From assembly GCA_023145555.1 (NCBI GenBank), contig JAGLDO010000095.1, positions 1 through 10,130 of the forward strand: a stretch of DNA of 10,130 nucleotides. Reading direction: 5' to 3'. Shown piece by piece: positions 1-6,207 of this stretch. This DNA comes from Bacteroidales bacterium. GTDB taxonomy: Bacteria > Bacteroidota > Bacteroidia > Bacteroidales > B39-G9. Positions within the stretch are counted from its first letter, which is position 1, and each line of letters starts with the position of its first letter. Position numbers and translations under genes: made by a program. The notes beneath the pieces were generated by a model. That model was given only the letters and a program-made list of their open reading frames with translations, was not told the DNA's origin and made no database searches.

Positions 1-68
1 AAATTTTTGAAATAAAAAAACATTATTAGCCTATGATTTTAGAGACGGAGTCAAAAATATCAGATTAG

Positions 69-88
69 CACCATTCTTTAGAATGGTG
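69..88. repeat. Perfect hairpin (8-bp stem, TTTA loop) in the left intergenic region
   Basis: The arms CACCATTC (69-76) and GAATGGTG (81-88) are exact reverse complements around a TTTA loop. There is no T-run on either side, so it is not a convincing intrinsic terminator by itself. It lies 28 nt from a second hairpin of the same build (117-134), and the pair looks like a dispersed intergenic palindrome of the REP type. That class assignment is inference; only the pairing is seen. The rest of 1-260 holds no gene that I can support. Confidence 0.55.
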
Positions 89-116
89 ATTTAAATTAAG
101 TCCCCGGATTATTTTT

Positions 117-140
117 AGTCTGCTTCAGCAGACTTTATTT
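117..140 (+). terminator. Hairpin followed by a T-rich stretch; weak terminator or REP-like element
   Basis: AGTCTGC (117-123) pairs exactly with GCAGACT (128-134) around a TTCA loop, and TTATTTT follows on the plus strand. It could end a plus-strand transcript entering from the left of the window. On the minus strand it lies about 125 nt past the end of comF, but there the following bases are A-rich, so it is a poor intrinsic terminator in that direction. Its build matches the hairpin at 69-88, so a paired repeat element is the main alternative. Confidence 0.4.
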
Positions 141-260
141 TAGAAATTATATTTTCACAGATTTTTTTTAAAAAAACATTGATTTGTATTATGGTTTAAA
201 AAAGTCAGCACAGATAAGTGCAGATGAAAAGAGAAGCAAAAGGCAACGAAATTATTAAAA

Positions 261-962
261 CTAGGTATCTGTTACTGCCAAAGTTGCAATGCTTACCTTA
301 ACACCATTTACTTTCAATAAAGAATTTGCACAAGCTTCGAGAGTAGCTCCTGTTGTTAAAACATCGTCAATCAGTAAAATATGTTTGTCTAAAAAAGCAG
401 CTTCGTCTTTTACAGAGAATACATTTTCAACATTTTTCCATCTTTCAAAACGCGATTTTTTAGTTTGCGTTTCTGTAGCAACATTACGATAAAAAGTCTT
501 TGTGTCTAAAGGAATATCTAAACTTTCAGACAAGCCCATACCAATCCAGTCGCTTTGATTATATCCACGGTGTCGTTTTCGCGAAGGATGAATAGGAACA
601 GGAACTATTACATCAATAACATTAACAAAATCAGAACCAATTAATTCACTCCCAAAATGACGGCCAATTTCGTAGCCGATTTCTTTTTGTCCTTTATACT
701 TAAGTTTGTGGATTAATTTTCTGAATTTACTTCCTTTATGGAAAAAGTAATAAGAACAAGCTCTTTCAATATTTACTCTTCCCCAAAATATTTGCTCAAC
801 AGGGTTCCCCGTTTCTTTATAATAATTAGTTTTTGGAAGTTCATATAAACATTTTGTGCAAATAATATTTTCGTTTTTGTATAAATTATTTTCACAAGCA
901 GCACAAGTATTGGGATAAATAAGACCAATAAAATCGCTTATAAAATTTAGTTTAAACAACAT
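261..962 (-). CDS. comF: ComF family phosphoribosyltransferase-like protein
   Basis: This is a complete 233-residue ComF-type protein. Near the N-terminus are two cysteine pairs, C20/C23 and C35/C38, the expected zinc ribbon. Residues 121-137 carry PVPIHPSRKRHRGYNQS, followed by the SRxxRWxNV segment (170-178). Residues 195-207 (ILLIDDVLTTGAT) form the PRPP-binding loop of type I phosphoribosyltransferases. ComF proteins are cytoplasmic and, in naturally transformable bacteria, are needed for DNA uptake, probably with the ComFA or PriA helicase; the reaction they catalyse is not settled. The start gives the usual short leader before the first Cys pair. The gene lies 6 nt behind the YraN-family gene and surely shares its transcript. 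Similar genes are widespread in species not known to be competent, so the family call is firm but a competence role here is inference. Confidence 0.93.
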   Translation of the reverse strand: MLFKLNFISDFIGLIYPNTCAACENNLYKNENIICTKCLYELPKTNYYKETGNPVEQIFWGRVNIERACSYYFFHKGSKFRKLIHKLKYKGQKEIGYEIGRHFGSELIGSDFVNVIDVIVPVPIHPSRKRHRGYNQSDWIGMGLSESLDIPLDTKTFYRNVATETQTKKSRFERWKNVENVFSVKDEAAFLDKHILLIDDVLTTGATLEACANSLLKVNGVKVSIATLAVTDT

Positions 963-968
963 TCCGAA

Positions 969-1334
969 TTATTTTACAATTGGATAAAAGGCATCTTTAA
1001 TATGTCGAACTTTATATTTATCGTTATGTTTTACAACTGTAATAATGTCAAACTGCACTTCTAAATCAACATCATTTTTTTCAACATAAGCATTTGCAGC
1101 TTCAATTAGAAAGCGCTGTTTTTTTTTCGTTACGGCGTCTTGAGGTAATTCATGTATTGTGTTACTTCTTGATTTAACTTCAACAATGATGAGTGAATTG
1201 TCCTTTTCTGCAATAATATCAACTTCTTTATGACGGTGATGCCAATTTGTTGCAAGTATTGAATAACCTTTTTGCTTTAAAAATGTTTGAGCAATTTCTT
1301 CGCCTTTTTTACCAAAATCGTAATTTTCTGACAT
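969..1334 (-). CDS. YraN/UPF0102 family protein (PD-(D/E)XK nuclease-like fold)
   Basis: The product is 121 residues, the normal length for UPF0102. The N-terminus has the GxxGEEIA signature (residues 8-14), then GYSILATNW (23-31), and the predicted nuclease-like core EVD (37-39) and EVK (52-54) followed by SRS. The later VTKKKQRFLIEAANAYV stretch (68-84) and the FDII strand (95-98) are also family features. YraN proteins have the fold of Holliday-junction resolvases and restriction-type nucleases, and the acidic residues and lysine that would bind metal are all present; activity in this family is poorly established. It is the first gene of a pair with comF, which fits a role in handling incoming or recombining DNA. 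The ATG is followed by a short leader, and I see no Shine-Dalgarno sequence. Confidence 0.92.
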   Translation of the reverse strand: MSENYDFGKKGEEIAQTFLKQKGYSILATNWHHRHKEVDIIAEKDNSLIIVEVKSRSNTIHELPQDAVTKKKQRFLIEAANAYVEKNDVDLEVQFDIITVVKHNDKYKVRHIKDAFYPIVK

Positions 1335-1343
1335 TTTAATAAT

Positions 1344-1371
1344 TATTGATTAAAGTTAAAGATAATCAATA
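1344..1371. promoter_or_regulatory. Inverted repeat (9 bp arms, 10-nt spacer) upstream of the YraN gene
   Basis: TATTGATTA (1344-1352) is the exact reverse complement of TAATCAATA (1363-1371). The element ends 10 nt before the YraN-family start codon and covers TATCTTTA on the minus strand (1357-1364), which resembles a Bacteroidota -7 box, but no -33 TTTG lies at a suitable distance. It could be a dimeric repressor site or a hairpin in the 5' leader. In DNA this rich in A and T a chance match is possible. Confidence 0.3.
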
Positions 1372-1415
1372 TTTTAATTTAAGAAAAAAATATTTTTTTA
1401 ATCAAAATTTTATGT

Positions 1416-1450
1416 TTTGCATTTATGATAAATCCTTTTACTTATCTTTA
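1416..1450 (+). promoter_or_regulatory. Candidate Bacteroidota-type promoter for the acyltransferase gene
   Basis: TTTG (1416-1419) and TATCTTTA (1443-1450) are 23 nt apart. They match the known Bacteroidota primary sigma pattern, TTTG near -33 and TAnnTTTG near -7, at 4 of 4 and 5 of 6 fixed positions. The start codon at 1476 lies 25 nt downstream, giving a short leader. The spacing is at the long end of the reported range, so this is tentative. Confidence 0.4.
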
Positions 1451-1475
1451 TGGACGTAATAATTAATAAGAACCC

Positions 1476-2342
1476 ATGAATTTATTTTTAACAATACTGT
1501 TTATATTTTTCGTTTTTTTAATTGGAATAATACCTTTTAGAATTCTTTATTTTGTTTCAGATTTTTTAAGATTGTTTCTTTCCGGAGTTTTGGGTTATCG
1601 TAAAAAGGTTATTAGTAGGAATTTAAAGCGGGCGTTTCCAAATTTAGATGAAAATGAAGAGCATCGTCTGATTCGTTTAATTTACAAAAATTTAACAGAT
1701 GTAATTGTTGAGGGATTAAAAAGTTTTACAATGACTAGGCGACAAATTAATAAGCACCATAAAATTGAAAATCCCGAAATTCTCACACCATATTTTGAAC
1801 AAGGGAAAAGCATTATTGCTGTTGCAGGTCATTATGCAAATTGGGAGTGGGGAAGTCTGTCGGCCAGCTTACAAACAGATTATAATGTTGTTGCATTATA
1901 TAAACCGCTTTCAAATAAAGGGGTTGATAAATTTATGAGGTGGACAAGAACCCGATCGAGTACCGAGTTGGCATCAATATATAAAACAAGCAAAGTTTTT
2001 GAAAAATGTGAAGGCTCAAACACAATTTTTTTAATGGCTGCCGATCAGAGTCCAACAAACAGAAAAAAAGCTTATTGGATTGCTTTTTTTGGCAGAGAAA
2101 CAGCTTTCTTGCATGGTCCTGAAAAGTATGCACGTAAATATAATTACCCTGTTTTGTATGTAGATGTACAAAGAAAAAAACGAGGTTTTTATACTGTTTT
2201 TTTATCTGTATTGGCAGAAAATCCATCAAAACTCCAAGAAGGAGAAATTACAGAAAAGTATGCAAATAAATTAGAATCAATTATAAGGAAACAACCTGAA
2301 AGTTGGCTGTGGTCTCACAGAAGATGGAAATTATCTCGTTAA
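1476..2342 (+). CDS. LpxL/HtrB-family lysophospholipid (lipid A-type) acyltransferase
   Basis: The 288-residue protein begins with a hydrophobic membrane segment (about residues 2-26) followed by a basic stretch, as in inner-membrane LpxL/HtrB/MsbB enzymes. The catalytic HX4E motif is intact as GHYANWEWG (H119, E124). Other family marks are YKP (142-144), ADQSP (189-193), the FFG segment (204-206) and the C-terminal QPESWLWSHRRWK (273-285). These enzymes move an acyl chain onto a lipid A precursor or related lipid on the cytoplasmic face of the membrane. In Bacteroidota such proteins may add the secondary acyl chain of lipid A, or act on aminolipids; the sequence does not settle which. It is transcribed alone, divergent from the YraN gene and convergent with the acyl-CoA synthetase. 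No Shine-Dalgarno sequence precedes the ATG. Confidence 0.9.
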   Translation: MNLFLTILFIFFVFLIGIIPFRILYFVSDFLRLFLSGVLGYRKKVISRNLKRAFPNLDENEEHRLIRLIYKNLTDVIVEGLKSFTMTRRQINKHHKIENPEILTPYFEQGKSIIAVAGHYANWEWGSLSASLQTDYNVVALYKPLSNKGVDKFMRWTRTRSSTELASIYKTSKVFEKCEGSNTIFLMAADQSPTNRKKAYWIAFFGRETAFLHGPEKYARKYNYPVLYVDVQRKKRGFYTVFLSVLAENPSKLQEGEITEKYANKLESIIRKQPESWLWSHRRWKLSR

Positions 2343-2412
2343 TGTTAAGATAGAAGTATTCTGAGAGAGTAATTAGTATTTGTCGAGAAAGTCATCAAAA
2401 CTTCATTCAAAC

Positions 2413-2491
2413 TGTTATTTCGACCGATAGGGAGAAATTTATTTCACTCATAGCAAAGGACGGAGATTTCTCCCTATCGCTTGAAATGACA
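2413..2491. repeat. Long intergenic inverted repeat (26-28 bp arms) between convergent genes
   Basis: The arm at 2413-2438 pairs with 2466-2491. Of 26 positions, 23 are Watson-Crick, two are G-U in plus-strand RNA, and only C2424/C2480 fails. The loop is about 27 nt. The core CGATAGGGAGAAAT (2425-2438) and its complement are exact. The element sits in the 212-nt gap between the ends of two converging genes, where it can stall transcription from both sides, although it lacks a T-run. Very similar palindromes with a TCATTTCGACCGA...GGGAGAAAT core recur between genes in many Bacteroidota genomes; that statement is from memory and was not searched. The rest of 2343-2554 shows no gene. Confidence 0.8.
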
Positions 2492-2554
2492 AATAGGCGA
2501 CTTTAAAGACTGGCTCTAATTTAGGGGTAAGTAAAAATTGCCTAAGAACAATAA

Positions 2555-4339
2555 TTAGTCATACATTTTTTCGATTACGTTTTTATATTGCTCTGAAATT
2601 AATTTTCTTTTTATTTTTAGAGTACTGGTTAATGCATTGTTTTCAATACTAAATGGTTCTGAAAGCAATGTGAATTTAACAATTCGTTCATAAGGAGATA
2701 ATTCTTCCTGTAGTTTATCTATTCTTTGTTTAAAGAAGTCAATAATTTTTTTATTCATTACTAAAGAGCTTGAATCCAGATTTGTTATTGCAAGGTTTTT
2801 GGCAGTAATTTTTAAATTTTCAAATTCAGGAACAATAAGTGCAGAAACAAATTTTTTTCTATCGCCAATAACAATAATTTGTTCAATAAAAGGATCTTCG
2901 GAAAGTATTAATTCAATTTTTTGAGGAGAAACATATTTGCCTCCAGAGGTTTTCATAAGGTCTTTAATTCTATCTGTCATTACCAAATAACCGTCGTCAG
3001 TAATAAAACCTTCGTCACCCGATTTATACCATCCATCTTGTAACGATTTTGCTGTTTCTTCAGGTTTATTATAATAGCCTTTAAAAACAGTATCACCTTT
3101 TATCATTATTTCACCGTCGTCGCTAATCTTAACAGAAACATCGGGCATTATGCTACCACACGCATCAAGACTGTAAATGTCTGACTTAAAGCAAGACACC
3201 GTGGCTGTTGTTTCGGTAGCCCCATATCCATAATTAACAAACACATCAGCAGCATGAAAAAAACGAAGTAATTCAGGTCTTATTGCAGCTCCGGCACAAG
3301 GTAAAAAGCGAATGTTTCCACCAAAAATATTTTTTATGGTTTTAAAAACCAATTTATCAGCAATGAAATGTTTTATTTGTAAACCAAAAGGAATGCGCTT
3401 TGCATCTTTTTTATATATTGTGCAATTGCGCCCAACCTTAATTGACCAGTTAAAAATGTTTTGCTTTAAAGCAGGCCATTTTTCTTTTTCAGTCATAATT
3501 GCGTCATAAGTCTTTTCGTAGAAACGAGGAACGGTACACATAACTGTAGGCTTTACAATAGGAAGAACATCAATCACTTCTCGAGGGTTTGAAAGGAAAC
3601 AATTAACAGCACCGCAATGTAAGAGATAGAAAGTCCAAGCTCGTTCAAAAATATGACTGAGGGGCAAAAAACACAAGGAAACATCGGTTTCACTTACTTC
3701 CAATCGCAAGTCGTGGCTTTTAAAACTTCCAATAAAATTTTTGTGGTCGAGCATAACTCCTTTTGGTTCTCCTGTTGTGCCGGAAGTATAAATAATTGTA
3801 GCAAGGTCATCCGTTTTTGCTTCTTTTAGTAATTTATTTAAGGTTGCATCATATTTTTGTTCATTTCCCAAATTACAAAATTCAGTCCAGCTCATACAAC
3901 GTTCATCATTTGTTGAAACATTGTTATCAAAAACAACAATTTTTTCTAAAGTTTTTGAATTTTCTATAACCCACAATGCTTTCTCGAGTTGTTCTTTATT
4001 GCCAACAAACATAAATTTCATTTGAGTTTCGGCAACAATATATTTAACCTGTTGCTTTGAAGCTGTTCCAAAGAAAGGAACCACAACACTTCTAATTGAG
4101 AGAGCTCCTAAATCTGAAATTGTCCATTCAACACAGTTATTACTAAAAATGCCGATTTTTGATTCGCATCCAAAACCTAAAGAGAGCAATGCTTTAGAAA
4201 CCTTATCTGTCGTTTTAATCAAGTTGTTCCAACTTAATTTTTTATATATTTTTTTTTCTCCTTCTTTGTACCAAAAAACATCGCGCTCTGCATATACTTT
4301 AGCGCGTTCTCTGACCATTTGTGAAAGATTTTGACTCAT
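2555..4339 (-). CDS. Long-chain acyl-CoA synthetase (AMP-binding, FadD15-like)
   Basis: This is a complete 594-residue adenylate-forming enzyme of the ANL superfamily. It activates a long-chain fatty acid with ATP and then transfers the acyl group to CoA. The large N-terminal domain carries the phosphate-binding loop TSGTTGEPKG (185-194), FLPLSHIFER (224-233), and the adenine-binding motif GYGATET (371-377). The hinge region has the conserved GDEG (441-444), D456-R457 and KTSGGKYVSP (463-472). The small C-terminal domain keeps the lysine of the TLKIKRK segment (573-579). Its length matches bacterial long-chain synthetases of the FadD15/FAA1 branch, longer than E. coli FadD. No signal peptide is visible, so it should be cytoplasmic or peripheral to the membrane. 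It stands alone, divergent from hemW. Likely roles are fatty-acid scavenging or beta-oxidation; chain-length preference cannot be read. Confidence 0.93.
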   Translation of the reverse strand: MSQNLSQMVRERAKVYAERDVFWYKEGEKKIYKKLSWNNLIKTTDKVSKALLSLGFGCESKIGIFSNNCVEWTISDLGALSIRSVVVPFFGTASKQQVKYIVAETQMKFMFVGNKEQLEKALWVIENSKTLEKIVVFDNNVSTNDERCMSWTEFCNLGNEQKYDATLNKLLKEAKTDDLATIIYTSGTTGEPKGVMLDHKNFIGSFKSHDLRLEVSETDVSLCFLPLSHIFERAWTFYLLHCGAVNCFLSNPREVIDVLPIVKPTVMCTVPRFYEKTYDAIMTEKEKWPALKQNIFNWSIKVGRNCTIYKKDAKRIPFGLQIKHFIADKLVFKTIKNIFGGNIRFLPCAGAAIRPELLRFFHAADVFVNYGYGATETTATVSCFKSDIYSLDACGSIMPDVSVKISDDGEIMIKGDTVFKGYYNKPEETAKSLQDGWYKSGDEGFITDDGYLVMTDRIKDLMKTSGGKYVSPQKIELILSEDPFIEQIIVIGDRKKFVSALIVPEFENLKITAKNLAITNLDSSSLVMNKKIIDFFKQRIDKLQEELSPYERIVKFTLLSEPFSIENNALTSTLKIKRKLISEQYKNVIEKMYD

Positions 4340-4354
4340 CTGAAAATAATTTAA

Positions 4355-4447
4355 GTTTGAAACGATTATGCAAAAAGAGCAATAATTTTGCTATAAAAAA
4401 AATTTGTTTTTTATTTAGCAATAAATCAATCGTTTAGAAATTCAAAC
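4355..4447. promoter_or_regulatory. Nested inverted repeats in the divergent acyl-CoA synthetase/hemW spacer
   Basis: The left arm GTTTGAAACGATT (4355-4367) pairs in two blocks with the right side: GTTTGAA with TTCAAAC (4441-4447), and ACGATT with AATCGT (4428-4433), leaving a 7-nt bulge. Inside lies a second hairpin, TTGCTA (4388-4393) with TAGCAA (4416-4421), extended by an A-tract/T-tract match. The element starts 16 nt upstream of the synthetase start codon. It may be a 5' leader structure, an operator or a spacer palindrome. I found no clear TAnnTTTG box for either gene; near hemW a TATATTTT (4535-4542) has no well-placed TTTG. Confidence 0.35.
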
Positions 4448-4558
4448 GAGCAAAAACATGCAACGAATTTTTAAGAAAACCGAATTTTAATCCGAACGGA
4501 GGTTAATAAATAATTAATTTGTTAATTTTGTTAATATATTTTATTAATCTTCAAATAA

Positions 4559-5701
4559 ATGGCCGGCATATATATTCATATTCCTTTTTGTAAACAAAAA
4601 TGTTTCTATTGTGATTTTTATTCAACTACATTGTTGAAAAACAAACCTGTGTTTGTCAAAGCATTGAACAAAGAGTTTTATCTGCAAAAAGATTATTTAA
4701 AGAACAATTGTGTTGAAACAATTTATTTTGGTGGAGGAACGCCGTCAGTATTGACTTATGATGAATTAATGTCAATATTTAATCAGATTTATAATAATTT
4801 TGATGTTGTTGATAATCCTGAAATTACATTTGAAGCAAACCCCGATGATTTAACTAATGATTATTTAAAAGAATTAAAGCATTCTCCTGTAAATCGTTTA
4901 AGCATTGGTGTTCAATCATTTTTCGACGACGATTTAAAGACTATGAACAGACGACATAATGCAGCAGAAGCAGAAGCAGCCGTAAAGTTGTCGCAAGATG
5001 TTGGATTTCACAACATTAGTCTTGACTTAATTTACGGACTACCAAAAATGAATAATCAAAAATGGTTGCATAATCTTAATACTGCTTTTAATTTAAACAT
5101 TCAACATTTATCTGCTTATCACTTAACTTATGAACCCAAAACGGTTTTTTATAATTATCTGAAAAACAAAATAATAATACCGGTTGTCGAACAAGAAAGC
5201 ATTGATGAGTATAGAACATTAGTAAATAAAACAAAGCAAGAAGGTTTTATTCATTATGAAATATCTAATTTTGGCAAAAAGGGATTTTTTTCAAAACACA
5301 ATTCAAATTATTGGCGACAAGAAAAATATCTGGGTGTTGGACCGTCTGCTCATTCATTTAACAATACATCCCGACAATGGAATGTTAAGGATACCGATAA
5401 ATATATTTCTTTTATTGAAAAAGAAATCTTGCCTTACGACTCTGAAATTCTTGACCCGGAAAAGCAATATAACGATTATATTATTACATCGTTGCGAACA
5501 ATGTGGGGTGTTGATTTAGATTTTCTAAAAGAGAAGTTTAATGAACGAGTTGTTTCTTATTGTTTAAAAAGTGCCGAACAATATATTAAAACAAAAAACA
5601 TGAATTTAACAGATAATCATTTAATATTGTCTGAAAAAGGAATGCTTATTGCAGATAAAATAATTTCAGATTTATTTATTATAGATGAAGAGGTTTTTTA
5701 A
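4559..5701 (+). CDS. hemW: HemW-type radical SAM haem chaperone
   Basis: The 380-residue protein opens with MAGIYIHIPFC and the radical-SAM cluster motif CxxxCxxC (C11, C15, C18) followed by DF, the HemW form, rather than the CxC ending of HemN. SAM-binding and core motifs follow: GGGTPS (58-63), EANPDD (92-97), NRLSIGVQSF (112-121), DLIYGLP (156-162), HLSAYHLTYEP (183-193), HYEISNF (232-238) and YLGVGPSAHSF (257-267). HemW proteins were long annotated as oxygen-independent coproporphyrinogen oxidase, but the studied members bind haem and deliver it to apoproteins such as membrane respiratory enzymes. Length and C-terminal domain are complete. The ATG is fixed by the family start, and no Shine-Dalgarno sequence precedes it. 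Its last 17 nt overlap the rhodanese-like gene, implying one transcript. Confidence 0.94.
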   Translation: MAGIYIHIPFCKQKCFYCDFYSTTLLKNKPVFVKALNKEFYLQKDYLKNNCVETIYFGGGTPSVLTYDELMSIFNQIYNNFDVVDNPEITFEANPDDLTNDYLKELKHSPVNRLSIGVQSFFDDDLKTMNRRHNAAEAEAAVKLSQDVGFHNISLDLIYGLPKMNNQKWLHNLNTAFNLNIQHLSAYHLTYEPKTVFYNYLKNKIIIPVVEQESIDEYRTLVNKTKQEGFIHYEISNFGKKGFFSKHNSNYWRQEKYLGVGPSAHSFNNTSRQWNVKDTDKYISFIEKEILPYDSEILDPEKQYNDYIITSLRTMWGVDLDFLKEKFNERVVSYCLKSAEQYIKTKNMNLTDNHLILSEKGMLIADKIISDLFIIDEEVF

Positions 5702-6098
5702 AATCATAATCTTGTTTTTTTTTATTACGCTGAATTTTTCAGGGTTTTCTCAAACTTTACGAAAAAACAAATACAAAAATTTATCTGCAAAGGAATTTTG
5801 TGTTTTTATGTCTGCCGATAAAAACAGTGTGCTTATTGATGTAAGCACAAGAAAAGAATATAAGGAATCTCACATTACAAATTCTTTTCTTGCCGAAAAT
5901 TCAAAAAAATTATTTGTAATAACCGACACTTTAGATTTTGAACAAGCAATTTTTGTTTATTGTGAATATGGCGACAGAAGTAAGCAAGCCTGCAAGTTGT
6001 TAATTGACAGGGGTTTTGTGCATGTCTTTAATTTAAAAAAAGGTTTAGTTGAATGGGAAAAATCAGGATATAAAATTGATAGTACAAAAATTAAATAG
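5685..6098 (+). CDS. Exported single-domain rhodanese-like protein
   Basis: This is a 137-residue protein. Residues 1-22 look like a signal peptide: basic MKRFFK, a hydrophobic core, then SGFSQ, with cleavage likely near SQ. A single rhodanese domain follows. LIDVSTRKEYKESHI (50-64) corresponds to the family's D-x-R-x3-E/Y-x2-GHI region. The active-site loop is CEYGDR (C93-R98), the C-x4-R form with the cysteine intact, and LKKGLVEWEKSGYKI (117-131) matches the family's closing GG-x2-W-x4-P/Y segment. Rhodanese domains carry sulfur as a cysteine persulfide. An exported copy could serve periplasmic sulfur or thiol chemistry, but the substrate cannot be told. The start codon lies inside the end of hemW (17-nt overlap), so translational coupling is likely. 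No lipobox cysteine is present in the leader. Confidence 0.85.
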   Translation: MKRFFKIIILFFFITLNFSGFSQTLRKNKYKNLSAKEFCVFMSADKNSVLIDVSTRKEYKESHITNSFLAENSKKLFVITDTLDFEQAIFVYCEYGDRSKQACKLLIDRGFVHVFNLKKGLVEWEKSGYKIDSTKIK

Positions 6099-6117
6099 TT
6101 TTAAGTTAAATTCTGTT

Positions 6118-6140
6118 CTTTCGGATTTGTAATCCGAAAG
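6118..6140. repeat. Perfect 10-bp hairpin downstream of the rhodanese gene
   Basis: CTTTCGGATT (6118-6127) pairs exactly with AATCCGAAAG (6131-6140) around a TGT loop. It lies 20 nt after the rhodanese stop and 13 nt before the terminator hairpin, with which it shares the TTCGG(G)ATT stem and a similar 3-nt loop. The two look like diverged copies of one palindromic repeat. No T-run follows this copy. Confidence 0.6.
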
Positions 6141-6153
6141 CATTAATATACAG

Positions 6154-6195
6154 CCTGTTAGTTCGGGATTGTGAATCCCGAACAGCAGGTTTTTT
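6154..6195 (+). terminator. Intrinsic terminator for the hemW-rhodanese unit
   Basis: GTTCGGGATT (6161-6170) pairs exactly with AATCCCGAAC (6174-6183). The stem extends through CCTGTT (6154-6159) with AGCAGG (6184-6189), leaving one bulged A, for 16 pairs in all. TTTTTT (6190-6195) follows at once on the plus strand, the textbook intrinsic form. On the minus strand, past the end of rnr, there is no T-run after the hairpin, so it should act mainly on plus-strand transcripts. Confidence 0.85.
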
Positions 6196-6207
6196 GTTTA
6201 TAATGGT

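Noticed and set aside
162..176. T8A7 tract as a terminator for comF.
   Set aside because: It is a simple A/T palindrome without a GC stem, so it does not meet the intrinsic terminator pattern.
208..225. CACAGAT / GCAGAT words near 156-162 and 209-225 as a repeat array.
   Set aside because: There are only three short, irregularly spaced copies; too little to call a repeat or CRISPR-like array.
4961..4983. GCAGAAGCAGAAGCAGC run in hemW as a microsatellite.
   Set aside because: It encodes a short Ala/Glu helix segment that fits the family, and the repeat is only about three units.
4559..5701. HemN-type oxygen-independent coproporphyrinogen III oxidase.
   Set aside because: The cluster motif ends CDF, not CxC as in HemN, and the length and motifs fit HemW.
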